From the NCBI RefSeq assembly GCF_902168435.1, contig NZ_LR656188.1, positions 1 through 43,279 of the forward strand: 43,279 bases of DNA, in the 5' to 3' direction. Below, one piece after another: positions 6,808-14,993 of this stretch. The DNA comes from Bacillus marasmi (GTDB taxonomy: Bacteria; Bacillota; Bacilli; Bacillales; Cytobacillaceae). The notes beneath the pieces were generated by a model. The model did not search any database and had not been told where the DNA came from. It saw only the letters and a program-made list of their open reading frames with translations. Numbering within the stretch: the first letter of the stretch is position 1; the number at the start of each line of letters is the position of its first letter. A program made the translations under genes and the position numbers.

Positions 6808-8786
6808 TTCACACTTTGAATATTGACTTGGAGACGTATTCTTCAATCGATATTAAGAAATCAGGGCTCTATAAGTATGTTCAGAGCCCTGATTTTGAAG
6901 TATTACTGTTTGCGTACTCAGTCAACGGACAACCTACTCAAATTATAGATTTAGCCAACGGTGAAAAGATTCCACAAGAAATAATTCAAGCCCTTATAAG
7001 CCCAAATGTCATAAAGAAAGCTTATAATGCAGCTTTTGAAATATTTAGCTTAGCTGAGCATTTTAAATGGAATCCTCTCGCATGGCTTTCCCAATGGCGT
7101 TGCACCATGTTCCACGGTTTGTATTGCGGGTATACGGCAGGGTTAGGACCGACTGCAGTTGCATTGGGTTTACCTCAAGAAAAACAAAAAATGTCAGCCG
7201 GAAAAGCACTTATTAAACTTTTCTGTACACCTACGAAACCTTCTAAAAAGAATGGTGACCGCACCAGGACATTGCCACATCATGAGCCGGAAAAATGGGA
7301 ACTTTTTAAAGAATATTGTACTCAAGACGTCGAAGCCGAAAAAGAGATTGCGAGAAAGCTTTCAAACTTCCCTATACCAGAACAAGAACAAAGATTATGG
7401 GAGCTTGATCAACGAATTAATGCAACAGGAATTGCCGTAGACATGCAAATGATTGAAGGTGCTTTACATGTAAGTGACCTAACGACAGCAGTCTTAACGG
7501 TTGAAGCAGGCGGTATTACTGGACTAGCCAATCCGAACAGTGCTCAGCAGTTATCGAAATGGTTGGCAGAGCAAGGGATTGAAGTCGAAAACTTACAAAA
7601 AGAAACGGTTTCTAATCTCATCGAGACCACATCAGGCAAAGTAAAAAGAGTGCTTGAGATTCGCCAAGAACTATCGAAAACAAGCGTGAAGAAGTATCAA
7701 GCCATGGTCGATGCTGTTTGCACCGATGGTCGTGTTAGAGGGTTATTACAATTTTACGGTGCTAACCGTACTGGACGTTGGGCAGGTCGTTTAGTTCAAG
7801 TTCAGAATCTTCCTAGAAATTATCTTGAGACATTAGATCATGCTCGCCAGTTGGTGGTTCACCGTAAAGATGAAGCATTGAAAATTGTTTACGGAAATAT
7901 CCCAGACACACTTTCACAGCTTATCAGAACGGCTTTTGTTCCGAGTAAAGGAAACGTGCTTCTAATATCAGACTTCTCAGCTATTGAAGCCAGGGTGATT
8001 GCGTGGCTTGCAGGTGAACAATGGCGGTTAGATGTGTTCAACACACATGGAAAAATATACGAAGCTTCAGCCAGTCAAATGTTCGGTGTGCCTTTGGAAT
8101 TAATCAAAAAGGGTAATCCAGAATATGAATTGCGTCAAAAAGGCAAGGTTGCGGAATTAGCTCTAGGGTATCAAGGTGCAGCTGGTGCCTTACTCACAAT
8201 GGGAGCTCTCAACATGGGATTAACCGAAGAAGAACTTCCAGACATCGTGAGGCGGTGGAGATCCTCAAACAAACGAATTCAAGATCTATGGTTCAGTTTA
8301 GAAAATGCAGCGTTGTCTGTGATGAGAACGGGACAGCCTGCAGGTGTGAGAGGGTTAATTCTTGCTCGTGAAAGTGATATTCAAAACGGTTTAGATTTTT
8401 TAACGGTAACCCTCCCAAGTGGACGAAAGCTATTTTATGTTAAGCCGTTCTTAGCTGAAAATGATTTTGGAAAAGAAGCTATTCACTATTACGGCTTGAA
8501 CCAAACAACAAAGAAGTGGGAAAAGCAATCTACCTACGGCGGTAAGCTAACGGAGAACATAGTCCAAGCGATTGCTCGTGACTGCTTAGCAGAAATCTTA
8601 TTCCGACTTGAAGCTAACAGATACCAAACATTAATGCACATTCATGATGAGGTTGTTTTGGATGTTCCGAGACAGCTGGCAGACCTGGACAGAGTGACAG
8701 AAATCATGGGCGAGCCTATCAGTTGGGCACCAGGGCTCCCATTAAAAGCAGCAGGGTTTATTGCGGATTATTACCAGAAGGATTAG
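6804..8786 (+). CDS. polA: Family A DNA polymerase with 3'-5' exonuclease
   Basis: Replicates phage DNA. The 660-residue protein has an N-terminal DEDD exonuclease (Asp8 and Glu10 in NIDLETYS, KKAYNAAFE at 71-79, Asp175 in CTQDVEAEKE). The Pol A domain shows motif A with Asp390 (ISDFSAIEARVIAWLAGE), the O-helix region RQKGKVAELALGYQG (444-458) and motif C His614-Asp615-Glu616 in HIHDEVVLDV. No 5' nuclease domain, as in other phage enzymes. ATG overlaps the DUF2815 stop by 4 nt. Key residues are all present. Confidence 0.95.
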   Translation: MIHTLNIDLETYSSIDIKKSGLYKYVQSPDFEVLLFAYSVNGQPTQIIDLANGEKIPQEIIQALISPNVIKKAYNAAFEIFSLAEHFKWNPLAWLSQWRCTMFHGLYCGYTAGLGPTAVALGLPQEKQKMSAGKALIKLFCTPTKPSKKNGDRTRTLPHHEPEKWELFKEYCTQDVEAEKEIARKLSNFPIPEQEQRLWELDQRINATGIAVDMQMIEGALHVSDLTTAVLTVEAGGITGLANPNSAQQLSKWLAEQGIEVENLQKETVSNLIETTSGKVKRVLEIRQELSKTSVKKYQAMVDAVCTDGRVRGLLQFYGANRTGRWAGRLVQVQNLPRNYLETLDHARQLVVHRKDEALKIVYGNIPDTLSQLIRTAFVPSKGNVLLISDFSAIEARVIAWLAGEQWRLDVFNTHGKIYEASASQMFGVPLELIKKGNPEYELRQKGKVAELALGYQGAAGALLTMGALNMGLTEEELPDIVRRWRSSNKRIQDLWFSLENAALSVMRTGQPAGVRGLILARESDIQNGLDFLTVTLPSGRKLFYVKPFLAENDFGKEAIHYYGLNQTTKKWEKQSTYGGKLTENIVQAIARDCLAEILFRLEANRYQTLMHIHDEVVLDVPRQLADLDRVTEIMGEPISWAPGLPLKAAGFIADYYQKD

Positions 8787-8797
8787 AGGTGAAAAAC

Positions 8798-9397
8798 TTG
8801 TTAGATTACAAAACTTTTATGAAACATGCTGAGAAAGTTTGTAAAAGTGCTCACGTGGTGACGAACGCGGAACGATACAAAATGCTCACAGGGATTAAAC
8901 ACCTTGAAAACGGGGATGCCGTTGTCACGGATGCTCATCGACTATATTTAGCGAGGAACATTCATAATCGAACAGATGGAGCAGTGTTAACCCCAACGGG
9001 TAAAAAGCTAGAAGGTGATTATCCTGATATTTCTAGGATTATTCCAGACTACCGCCTGGCAAAGCAAGTTGTTGAAATAAATCTCAAGGATATACTCCAC
9101 GCAGCCGCATCTATTTATGACGTCGGCTCAATTGTAGAAGAAAAACCGAGACTAGATTTTACAGAGTGCACGGTGCGATATGATTCGCCGTTAGTGAAAT
9201 ACCAATACGAGTTCGATGTTCAATTTGAAGTCTCCCTATACCTAGATGCTTTGTACCTATTACAAGCCTTGTTGCTGTTTAAGACTACTGGGTGCCAAAC
9301 CGTCACGATACACTTTCACGGTTCATTTCGCCCGGTTGTATTCGAGAACGAGGATAAAAGTTTACTAGCATTAATTTTACCAGTCCGAAAGAGTTAG
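8798..9397 (+). CDS. Compact beta sliding clamp-like protein
   Basis: 199 residues from TTG 8798, chosen because AGAGGTG lies 6 nt upstream; GTG 8789 and an upstream in-frame start at 8723 inside the polymerase are less likely. It shares landmarks with DnaN: VVTDAHRL (42-49, compare ATDGHRL), EGDYPDISRIIP (72-83, compare GRFPDYRRVLP), a domain-3-like SLYLDALYLLQAL (146-158) and a C-terminal ENEDKSLLALILPVR (compare the clamp end VVMPMRL). DnaN is about 370 residues, so one domain and part of another are missing. It lies directly after PolA. I infer a mini-clamp or clamp mimic; a different processivity or host-clamp-binding role is possible. Confidence 0.65.
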   Translation: MLDYKTFMKHAEKVCKSAHVVTNAERYKMLTGIKHLENGDAVVTDAHRLYLARNIHNRTDGAVLTPTGKKLEGDYPDISRIIPDYRLAKQVVEINLKDILHAAASIYDVGSIVEEKPRLDFTECTVRYDSPLVKYQYEFDVQFEVSLYLDALYLLQALLLFKTTGCQTVTIHFHGSFRPVVFENEDKSLLALILPVRKS

Positions 9398-9409
9398 GAG
9401 GAATGTTTG

Positions 9410-9826
9410 ATGCTAACTATCGTCAGCGGTGATATTAACTCCATTAAAGCAGAAATGAAACAAGCAAAACAAAAGAAAGTTGATGAAGCCAAAGCGCTTC
9501 GGAAATTACACAAGGGTTCCCACACTTTTCCTAAAGAAGTGCAAACCAAGATGGCAGAATTAGAACGATTGCAGAGTCTGTATTCTTCCTCTAAAGTGCT
9601 TCCCGTGCGAGTTGGAGAATTAATCATAAACTTCAAAACATACGAAATGTTTACCAAGAAAATTTCAGGATTTCACCAGATGCTTACGGTGGATCCAGAC
9701 TCCATAAAAGTATATTACAACAAGAATAACGCCAAAGGAGTTCTCACATTACAGGATATGAGCTCTTACTTTAAAGAGTTTGATCATATTCCAGAGGCGG
9801 TTATAGGTAATGGCGCGGAAACGTAA
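9410..9826 (+). CDS. Early phage protein of unknown function
   Basis: 138 residues from ATG 9410, with AGGAGG overlapping the preceding stop region. The first 60 residues are Lys/Glu/Ala-rich and probably coiled coil (KAEMKQAKQKKVDEAKALRK). The rest has hydrophobic strands (VLPVRVGELIINFKTYEMF) and looks globular. No family known to me. Its end is overlapped by a small basic gene. Confidence 0.7.
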   Translation: MLTIVSGDINSIKAEMKQAKQKKVDEAKALRKLHKGSHTFPKEVQTKMAELERLQSLYSSSKVLPVRVGELIINFKTYEMFTKKISGFHQMLTVDPDSIKVYYNKNNAKGVLTLQDMSSYFKEFDHIPEAVIGNGAET

Positions 9827-9929
9827 ACGCTCGCCTAAATGGACGTTGTTGTATCGGATTGAGGACGGTCATAAGGTTCATTTGTTCGAGCCTTTGAAAA
9901 AGACCGCAAGGAGAGAGGTGAGAACATGA
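9810..9929 (+). CDS. Small basic peptide
   Basis: 39 residues beginning MARKRKRSPKWTLLYRIEDG, with about 12 Arg/Lys. It overlaps the preceding gene by 17 nt in another frame and its TGA overlaps the ATG of the next gene. Ribosome site is weak. It fills what would otherwise be a 100-nt gap in a tightly packed operon. Could bind nucleic acid; function unknown. Confidence 0.5.
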   Translation: MARKRKRSPKWTLLYRIEDGHKVHLFEPLKKTARREVRT

Positions 9930-10111
9930 CATTTACAATTCCTTTTTGGAGCTTGCTACTATTGCTAATTATTGTTGGGCTACTCGGGTTTGTTTTTATA
10001 TCTGATAAAGCTGGCGATTACGATTTTTTTACACCTTTGTTAGCTTTAGGGTTTGCGTTAATTTTCATTGTTTTAGCAATAGGGTTAGCGTTAGGCAAAT
10101 GGGTTTTTTAA
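9926..10111 (+). CDS. Small two-helix membrane protein
   Basis: 61 residues with two membrane spans (about 8-26 and 37-59) joined by the short polar loop SDKAGDYDFF. Strong GAGAGAGGTG ribosome site. It lies in the early region, far from the lysis genes, so a holin role is unlikely. Early phage membrane peptides sometimes affect superinfection or the host membrane; unproven here. Confidence 0.65.
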   Translation: MTFTIPFWSLLLLLIIVGLLGFVFISDKAGDYDFFTPLLALGFALIFIVLAIGLALGKWVF

Positions 10112-10143
10112 TCAACATTATATGAAAACAGGGAGGTAAATTT

Positions 10144-10335
10144 ATGAGAGAAAGCAAGTTAATTATTAACGGTCAGCAAGTAGTTTATGATTTATCTCCT
10201 CTGATTGATTTAGCTCTTGCCACTGGTGATAAAGCGTGGTTTAGGGAGCTTTACTATAGAAACCGCCTTGTGTGGAAATATGACAAAACAAGAAAGGGGT
10301 TAATCAATGGAAACTATAAAGGAATTATTCGATAA
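10144..10335 (+). CDS. IDEAL-domain-like small protein
   Basis: 63 residues. The stretch LIDLALATGDKAWFRELYYR (20-39) resembles the IDEAL domain of short Bacillales proteins, a pattern of Ile-Asp-x-Ala-Leu followed by Asp and a Phe-x-Glu-Leu segment. GGGAGGTAAA ribosome site; its end overlaps the DUF3310 gene by 29 nt. The domain is thought to mediate protein contacts. The call is by eye and moderate. Confidence 0.5.
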   Translation: MRESKLIINGQQVVYDLSPLIDLALATGDKAWFRELYYRNRLVWKYDKTRKGLINGNYKGIIR

Positions 10336-10552
10336 GATTGAAAAACCTCTTCATTACCATAAAGGTGATATTGACGTGATTGAATTTATCGAACGGTACT
10401 TTCCAGATAGAAAGTTTACGGTTGCTGAAGGTTTTGCGATTGGGAATGCTCTTAAATATATTTGCCGGTACAAGGAAAAAAACGGCTTGGAAGATTTACA
10501 GAAAGCAGAAGGCTATCTTAAAAGATTGCAAGGTTACGAGGCTGATAGCTGA
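10307..10552 (+). CDS. DUF3310 / SaV-like protein
   Basis: 81 residues with the family signatures HYHKGDIDVIEFIERYF, FAIGNALKYICRYKEKNG and EDLQKAEGYLKRL. As I recall, T7 gp1.7, a nucleotide kinase, belongs to the same family, so a role in nucleotide metabolism is plausible. AAAGGGG upstream of the ATG. Stop TGA overlaps the next ATG (TGATG). Confidence 0.85.
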   Translation: METIKELFDKIEKPLHYHKGDIDVIEFIERYFPDRKFTVAEGFAIGNALKYICRYKEKNGLEDLQKAEGYLKRLQGYEADS

Positions 10553-11577
10553 TGGAAAAGGCCGAGCGATTAAATCTGCTATGTAAGTTGGATGAGCTTT
10601 TCAAAGTCTGTGAATCATGCGAGAAAAATAAAAAAGGTTCCAATTCACATATTCACGTATGCAAAGGATGTTCAACAGATGAAGAGATGCGTGACATCGG
10701 CCAAAAACTTGAAAGTGGAAAAGAAGATCCATACAAAAATATTCTCATTAAAGGTCAGGACATGACCATTTCAGAAGTAAAAAGGCTCATCTCTGAAGGT
10801 GTAAAGAGAACACCTATCCGCAGAGCACTGGGAATGGATGAAAGAGCATTTTATGAGTTTTTGCGGAATAACCGAATTGAAATAAAAGAAAGAGTTAAGG
10901 AGGAAGAGGTTGTGGCAGTTGCTCCCGTTAAAGAAGATTGGCTTCCAGTTGAAAAATATATTTCACTGAATAAGAATTTGAAAGATAAACAAATCGCTGA
11001 AAGATTGGGCGTCCCTTATAAAAAACTAATCAACTGGAAACAAAAACATAAAGACGAGCTCAAAGGTCGCATCATTGATCGTCGAGGTCGTCAAACTGTT
11101 ACCGCCGAGGAGGAAAAGCCCATGAGTTTCGTAGAAGCCGGGAAACAAGCTTGGGATGAGTTAAAGGACTCTGCTTCAAAGATAGTTCCCGACACTTTGC
11201 TTGCGACTCCTTCACCTGAAATCAAAGAGCCAGAAACCAATTGGAAGGCTCAGTTCGAAATGTTATCGGCTGAATACGAGGAAGTTGTCGCAAAAGCTGG
11301 CGAGGCTGAGAAAGTGTACAAGGAACAGATTTTTGGACTTGAAGAAAAGCTGAAAGAGCTTGAAGGCATTCATGCAGCTTGTGCTGATGTAGAGGATGAG
11401 TTGCACCAGTTAAGAATGGAAAATATTAATCTCAACGATCAAGTCTATGCTTACCGCGCGAAGTGTGAATTCTTAAAAGATGATTTAGAAACAACACATT
11501 CTTTTACTGACGATGAAATCGCTAGGCTGAATGCTGAAAATGAGGCATTGAGAAAGTTGGTGAAGTTATGGAGCTAG
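10552..11577 (+). CDS. Phage zinc-finger, HTH and coiled-coil protein
   Basis: 341 residues in three parts. Residues 10-50 hold a zinc finger (Cys20, Cys23, Cys37, Cys40: FKVCESCEK...VCKGC) known from many Firmicute phage proteins. Two helix-turn-helix-like segments follow: about 63-105 (EVKRLISEGVKRTPIRRALG) and about 125-165 (KDKQIAERLGVPYKKLINWK). The last third (about 235-335) is a long charged coiled coil. The whole looks like a DNA-binding oligomer, either an early regulator or a replication organiser. Coupled to genes on both sides. Confidence 0.7.
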   Translation: MEKAERLNLLCKLDELFKVCESCEKNKKGSNSHIHVCKGCSTDEEMRDIGQKLESGKEDPYKNILIKGQDMTISEVKRLISEGVKRTPIRRALGMDERAFYEFLRNNRIEIKERVKEEEVVAVAPVKEDWLPVEKYISLNKNLKDKQIAERLGVPYKKLINWKQKHKDELKGRIIDRRGRQTVTAEEEKPMSFVEAGKQAWDELKDSASKIVPDTLLATPSPEIKEPETNWKAQFEMLSAEYEEVVAKAGEAEKVYKEQIFGLEEKLKELEGIHAACADVEDELHQLRMENINLNDQVYAYRAKCEFLKDDLETTHSFTDDEIARLNAENEALRKLVKLWS

Positions 11578-11855
11578 AAGAATCAGTTTTGGTTGATGTG
11601 GCTGCAGAACGTTTACGCCAGAATGCGATGTGGGGGAAACAGCGTCATCCTCTAGGTGTTTGGTTAGCAATCCTTGGTGAAGAGTTCGGGGAAGTAGCCC
11701 AAGCCATGCAAGGACATATGGGACTTGCGAGTTTTAAAGAATCTGATGCAGATGATTTATATGGAGAACTGATCCAGCTTGCGGCAGTGGCGGTTGCTAT
11801 CGCAGAACAAGTAAAAGAGGGTGGAAACTGTGAACTGCCCAGTGTGCGAAAATGA
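11568..11855 (+). CDS. MazG-like nucleotide pyrophosphohydrolase
   Basis: 95 residues. The helix LGEEFGEVAQAM carries the metal-binding ExxxE-type cluster (Glu38, Glu39, Glu42), and the second helix DDLYGELIQLAAVAVAI completes the all-alpha NTP pyrophosphatase pattern. The N-terminal ERLRQNAMWGKQRHPLGVW is typical of the phage subgroup. Such enzymes hydrolyse (d)NTPs and may adjust nucleotide or alarmone pools. ATG overlaps the preceding stop; its end overlaps the zinc-ribbon gene. Confidence 0.85.
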   Translation: MELEESVLVDVAAERLRQNAMWGKQRHPLGVWLAILGEEFGEVAQAMQGHMGLASFKESDADDLYGELIQLAAVAVAIAEQVKEGGNCELPSVRK

Positions 11856-12009
11856 AACTCATGTTTATAACAGTAGGCGTAAAAATGGAGGCGTTTGGAG
11901 ACGTCGGGAGTGTCCAAACTGCCTCACTCGGTTTAGTACCTTTGAAACTATCTTATGTAACACTCTTGATGAGTATGTCCAAAAAAGAATACAAAATAAA
12001 AAATCTTAG
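11830..12009 (+). CDS. NrdR-like zinc ribbon protein
   Basis: 59 residues from GTG 11830 (an in-frame GTG at 11821 is the alternative; AGAGGGTGG lies upstream). Cys3, Cys6, Cys28 and Cys31 sit in CPVC...RRRECPNCLTRFSTFE, close to the N-terminal zinc ribbon of the ribonucleotide reductase repressor NrdR. The ATP-cone of NrdR (about 90 residues) is absent, so it is a free-standing ribbon. It may bind NrdR boxes or act as a small DNA-binding protein. Overlaps the MazG-like gene by 26 nt. Confidence 0.7.
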   Translation: MNCPVCENETHVYNSRRKNGGVWRRRECPNCLTRFSTFETILCNTLDEYVQKRIQNKKS

Positions 12010-12021
12010 GGGCTGTCGCTC

Positions 12022-12246
12022 GTGGATGATATCGATTATAAAGCACTCAATGACAAAATTGGCGAACTGACATTAGCAAACATCGAATTAACCAAAACCA
12101 ACAACGGGCAAGCAAAAAAGATACGCACGCTTAGTAACATCATTAAGCGATACAAAAAAGATGATGAAAAGAAAAAACCGAAGAAGCCCAAAAAACCTAA
12201 TAAGGGTTATAAAAACGGAAAACGCGGCAGTAAATTCAATGGCTAG
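12022..12246 (+). CDS. Small coiled-coil protein with basic tail
   Basis: 74 residues; GTG start after TAGGGG. Residues 5-45 have heptads (LNDKIGELTLANIELTKTNN); the tail is Lys/Pro-rich (KKKPKKPKKPNKGYKNGKRG) and probably binds nucleic acid. It precedes the primase-helicase gene. No family known. Confidence 0.6.
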   Translation: MDDIDYKALNDKIGELTLANIELTKTNNGQAKKIRTLSNIIKRYKKDDEKKKPKKPKKPNKGYKNGKRGSKFNG

Positions 12247-12265
12247 TAGAAAGAGGTAATGTGCC

Positions 12266-14689
12266 ATGCAATTCGATAGACAAATAATCATCTCTGCTGC
12301 GGGCAGTCGCAAAGCCACGCAGTGGCCTGCTCAAACGCTTTACTGGTCAGAGCTGGTGGAGCGCCTACGCACAGCAGTGCGTGGCACAGAAACACTGGCA
12401 GAATACCTTAAACTTCCAAAGTCGAGGCAGGATGAATTGAAAGATGTTGGGGGCTTTGTTGCCGGTACTCTTACGGGAGATCGGCGCAAGGCTTCCAATG
12501 TAATAGGCCGGGATGTGTTAACCCTTGACCTTGATAATATACCGGCAGGAGGCACAAGGGATGTACTCACCAAGTTGGAGGGGCTCGGGTGTGCTTATGC
12601 TACCTATAGCACCAGAAAACATGAGGAGAATAAACCCCGGTTACGTGTACTTGTTCCTTTAAACAGAACAGCATCAGCTGACGAGTATGAGCCTTTAGCA
12701 AGAAAGTTAGCTTCATTAATCGGGATGAGTCTTGCGGACCCGACTACGTTCGAAGCATCTCGGTTGATGTATTGGCCGTCATGTAGTGCAGACAGTCAAT
12801 ATGTTTTCATGTATGGTGATAAGCCGTTTTTAGATACAGACGGTTTACTCGCGATGTATGGAGATTGGCGCAACATTCAAGAGTGGCCAGAAGTACCAGG
12901 TGCTAATCAAGCGCATGTAAGGCTTGCAGCTAAGCAAGGTAACCCATTAGAAAAGAAAGGGGTAGTCGGTGCTTTCTGCCGACAATATGACATCTATCAG
13001 GCAATCGAAACCTTTTTACCTGGCATTTATACACCTACGGATGTCGATGACCGTCTCACTTACTTGGGCGGTTCTACCGTGGGCGGTGCCATCGTGTATG
13101 AGCACGGTTTGTTCTTATATTCTCACCATGCGACAGACCCGTGTAGTGGTCGATTGGTAAACGCGTTTGACCTGGTCCGGATGCACAAGTACGGGGATTT
13201 AGATGACGAGGCAAAGCCTGATACGCCTGTTAATAAGTTGCCATCTTTCACACAGATGGCAGCCTTCGCGTTAAATGATGCAGGCGTTGGTGCACTTATT
13301 AACCAAGAACGGTATGAACGCGTGGTAGCTGATTTTGGTGAGCCTGTTACCGACGTACCTGCAACAGATGATGATTTTAACTGGATAAGAAAGCTTGAAT
13401 TGAATCCTAATACGGGTAAGCCTGTTAAAAGTAGCAGAAACATCATGATTGCCTTAGAAAATGACTCAAATATAAAAGGTAAAATTAAACTTGATGAATT
13501 CTCAAACATTATTGTTGGTCAAGGTCCTTTGCCATGGCACCCACGTGAGAAGGATGAGGGGTTATTCCAATGGTCCTCTATTGACGACGATGGATTAATG
13601 GTCTATTTAGAACGAGTTTTAGAGTTTTGGAGTGAAAGCAAAGTAAATGCTGCACTTGCACAGGTTGCTTCAAAAAACAGATTCGATCCTGTTATGGATT
13701 ACCTTAACGGCTTATCTTGGGACGGTACAAAGAGATTAGATACTCTTTTTATCGACTATTTAGGTGCTAATGATACCCCTTATGTGAGGGCAGTAACTAG
13801 GAAGTCATTCACAGCTGCAGTGACCAGGGTAATGGAACCGGGTTGCAAGTATGACACGATGGTTGTTCTTGTAGGTAATCAAGGTCAAGGGAAATCAACT
13901 ATTTTTGATACTATGGCAAAAAGTTGGTTTTCCGACGATTTAAAAACTTTTGACGGGAAAGAGGCAGCTGAGTTGTTGCCCGGTAACTGGATTTTAGAGA
14001 TTGCAGAAATGCACGCTTATAATCGGTCAGACAGAGAAGTAATTAAAAGCTTTTTAAGTAGAAAAGTAGATAACTATAGACCAGCTTATGCAAGAAAAGC
14101 AGAAAAATTCCCTAGAAGATGTGTCTTTTTTGGAACCACAAACGAGCATGATTTTTTAAATGATGCAACGGGGGATAGGCGGTTTTGGCCGGTTGACACT
14201 GCGAAACAAGAACCAATTAAAAATGTTTTCGATGATTTACCTATTGAGGTTGACCAGATATGGGCTGAAGCCGTTATGAATTGGAGATTAGGGGAGTCCT
14301 TGATATTAAAGGATGATTTGTTAGAGGAAGCTAAAAAAGCCCAAGAAGAGCATAAAGCTGTGGATGTGTGGGAAAGTGAAATTCTCGAATTCGTTGATCG
14401 CCTTGTACCTCCAAATTGGAACGACCTGTCTAAAGATAGTAGACGGCTATTCTGGAACGGTGAATTTGGAAAAATTGCGCCTAGTCCGGATTGGGTAAAA
14501 AGAGACAGAATCTGTGCACAGGAAATTTGGGTTGAACTGTTTTACGGGGATTTAAAGTATATAAAACGCGCAGATGTACTTCGAATAAATGCAATCCTAG
14601 AGAAGATTCCCGGATGGAAAAAACAACACAAACCCTTGCGATACGGACCATATGGATTAGTAAAAGGAGGCTGCGTTAAGGTTTTTTAG
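12266..14689 (+). CDS. Primase-helicase (AEP-like N-terminus + VapE/SF3-type ATPase)
   Basis: 807 residues. The N-terminal half resembles an archaeo-eukaryotic primase: VLTLDLDNI with Asp88 and Asp90, TYSTRKHEENKPRLRVLVPL and a following FEASRLMYWPS. The C-terminal half is the virulence-associated E ATPase: Walker A GNQGQGKST (537-545), acidic WILEIAEMHAY (575-585), sensor-like FFGTTNEHDF and the arginine motif ATGDRRFWPVD (635-644). Such proteins open origins and prime replication in phages with PolA/DUF2815 modules. Start after AGAGGTAATG. The gene is followed by a cluster of AAGGTAAC repeats, a probable origin. Confidence 0.92.
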   Translation: MQFDRQIIISAAGSRKATQWPAQTLYWSELVERLRTAVRGTETLAEYLKLPKSRQDELKDVGGFVAGTLTGDRRKASNVIGRDVLTLDLDNIPAGGTRDVLTKLEGLGCAYATYSTRKHEENKPRLRVLVPLNRTASADEYEPLARKLASLIGMSLADPTTFEASRLMYWPSCSADSQYVFMYGDKPFLDTDGLLAMYGDWRNIQEWPEVPGANQAHVRLAAKQGNPLEKKGVVGAFCRQYDIYQAIETFLPGIYTPTDVDDRLTYLGGSTVGGAIVYEHGLFLYSHHATDPCSGRLVNAFDLVRMHKYGDLDDEAKPDTPVNKLPSFTQMAAFALNDAGVGALINQERYERVVADFGEPVTDVPATDDDFNWIRKLELNPNTGKPVKSSRNIMIALENDSNIKGKIKLDEFSNIIVGQGPLPWHPREKDEGLFQWSSIDDDGLMVYLERVLEFWSESKVNAALAQVASKNRFDPVMDYLNGLSWDGTKRLDTLFIDYLGANDTPYVRAVTRKSFTAAVTRVMEPGCKYDTMVVLVGNQGQGKSTIFDTMAKSWFSDDLKTFDGKEAAELLPGNWILEIAEMHAYNRSDREVIKSFLSRKVDNYRPAYARKAEKFPRRCVFFGTTNEHDFLNDATGDRRFWPVDTAKQEPIKNVFDDLPIEVDQIWAEAVMNWRLGESLILKDDLLEEAKKAQEEHKAVDVWESEILEFVDRLVPPNWNDLSKDSRRLFWNGEFGKIAPSPDWVKRDRICAQEIWVELFYGDLKYIKRADVLRINAILEKIPGWKKQHKPLRYGPYGLVKGGCVKVF

Positions 14690-14691
14690 GT

Positions 14692-14968
14692 GTTACCTTC
14701 TAGTGTTACCTTCTATAAAATCAAGATTTTAGAAAGTAACAAAGGTAACACACAAAGTAACAAAGGTAACACAAAGGTAACGGAGAAGGTAACACTTACA
14801 AATGTAGATTTATCAAGGCTTTAACTCCATTTATTTATTAATGTTACCTTTGTTACCTTAATTCTATATATAAATAAAAATTAGGTAGATTAAAGAGAAT
14901 ATTATAAGCCTATTATGCCTAATACGCCTAATTCACACATCTATACGCGTGCGTACGTAGAAAGTAAC
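14692..14968. repeat. Candidate replication origin with AAGGTAAC iterons
   Basis: The 304-nt gap holds eight exact copies of AAGGTAAC: forward at 14742, 14763, 14774 and 14786; inverted at 14692, 14705, 14843 and 14852. Three AAAGTAAC variants lie at 14733, 14754 and 14961. A large near-perfect dyad spans 14705-14740 (GTTACCTTCTATAAAATC against GATTTTAGAAAGTAAC). An AT-rich stretch follows at about 14800-14900. Repeats plus AT-rich DNA beside a primase-helicase gene fit a phage origin; binding by that protein is inferred. Confidence 0.7.
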
Positions 14969-14993
14969 ACTTTAAATGATTGGAGCGATTGAG

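Noticed and set aside
6593-6846. Frames on both strands inside the tail of the DUF2815 gene
   Set aside because: They arise from the repetitive Pro/Gln codons of the tail and have no start signals.
9926-10111. Early two-span membrane protein as a possible holin
   Set aside because: A clear Phage_holin_4 gene lies next to the endolysin at 38308; the early position does not fit lysis timing.
14692-14968. CRISPR array for the repeated words after the primase-helicase gene
   Set aside because: Repeats are 8 bp, in both orientations and unevenly spaced, with no spacers of constant size; iterons fit better.
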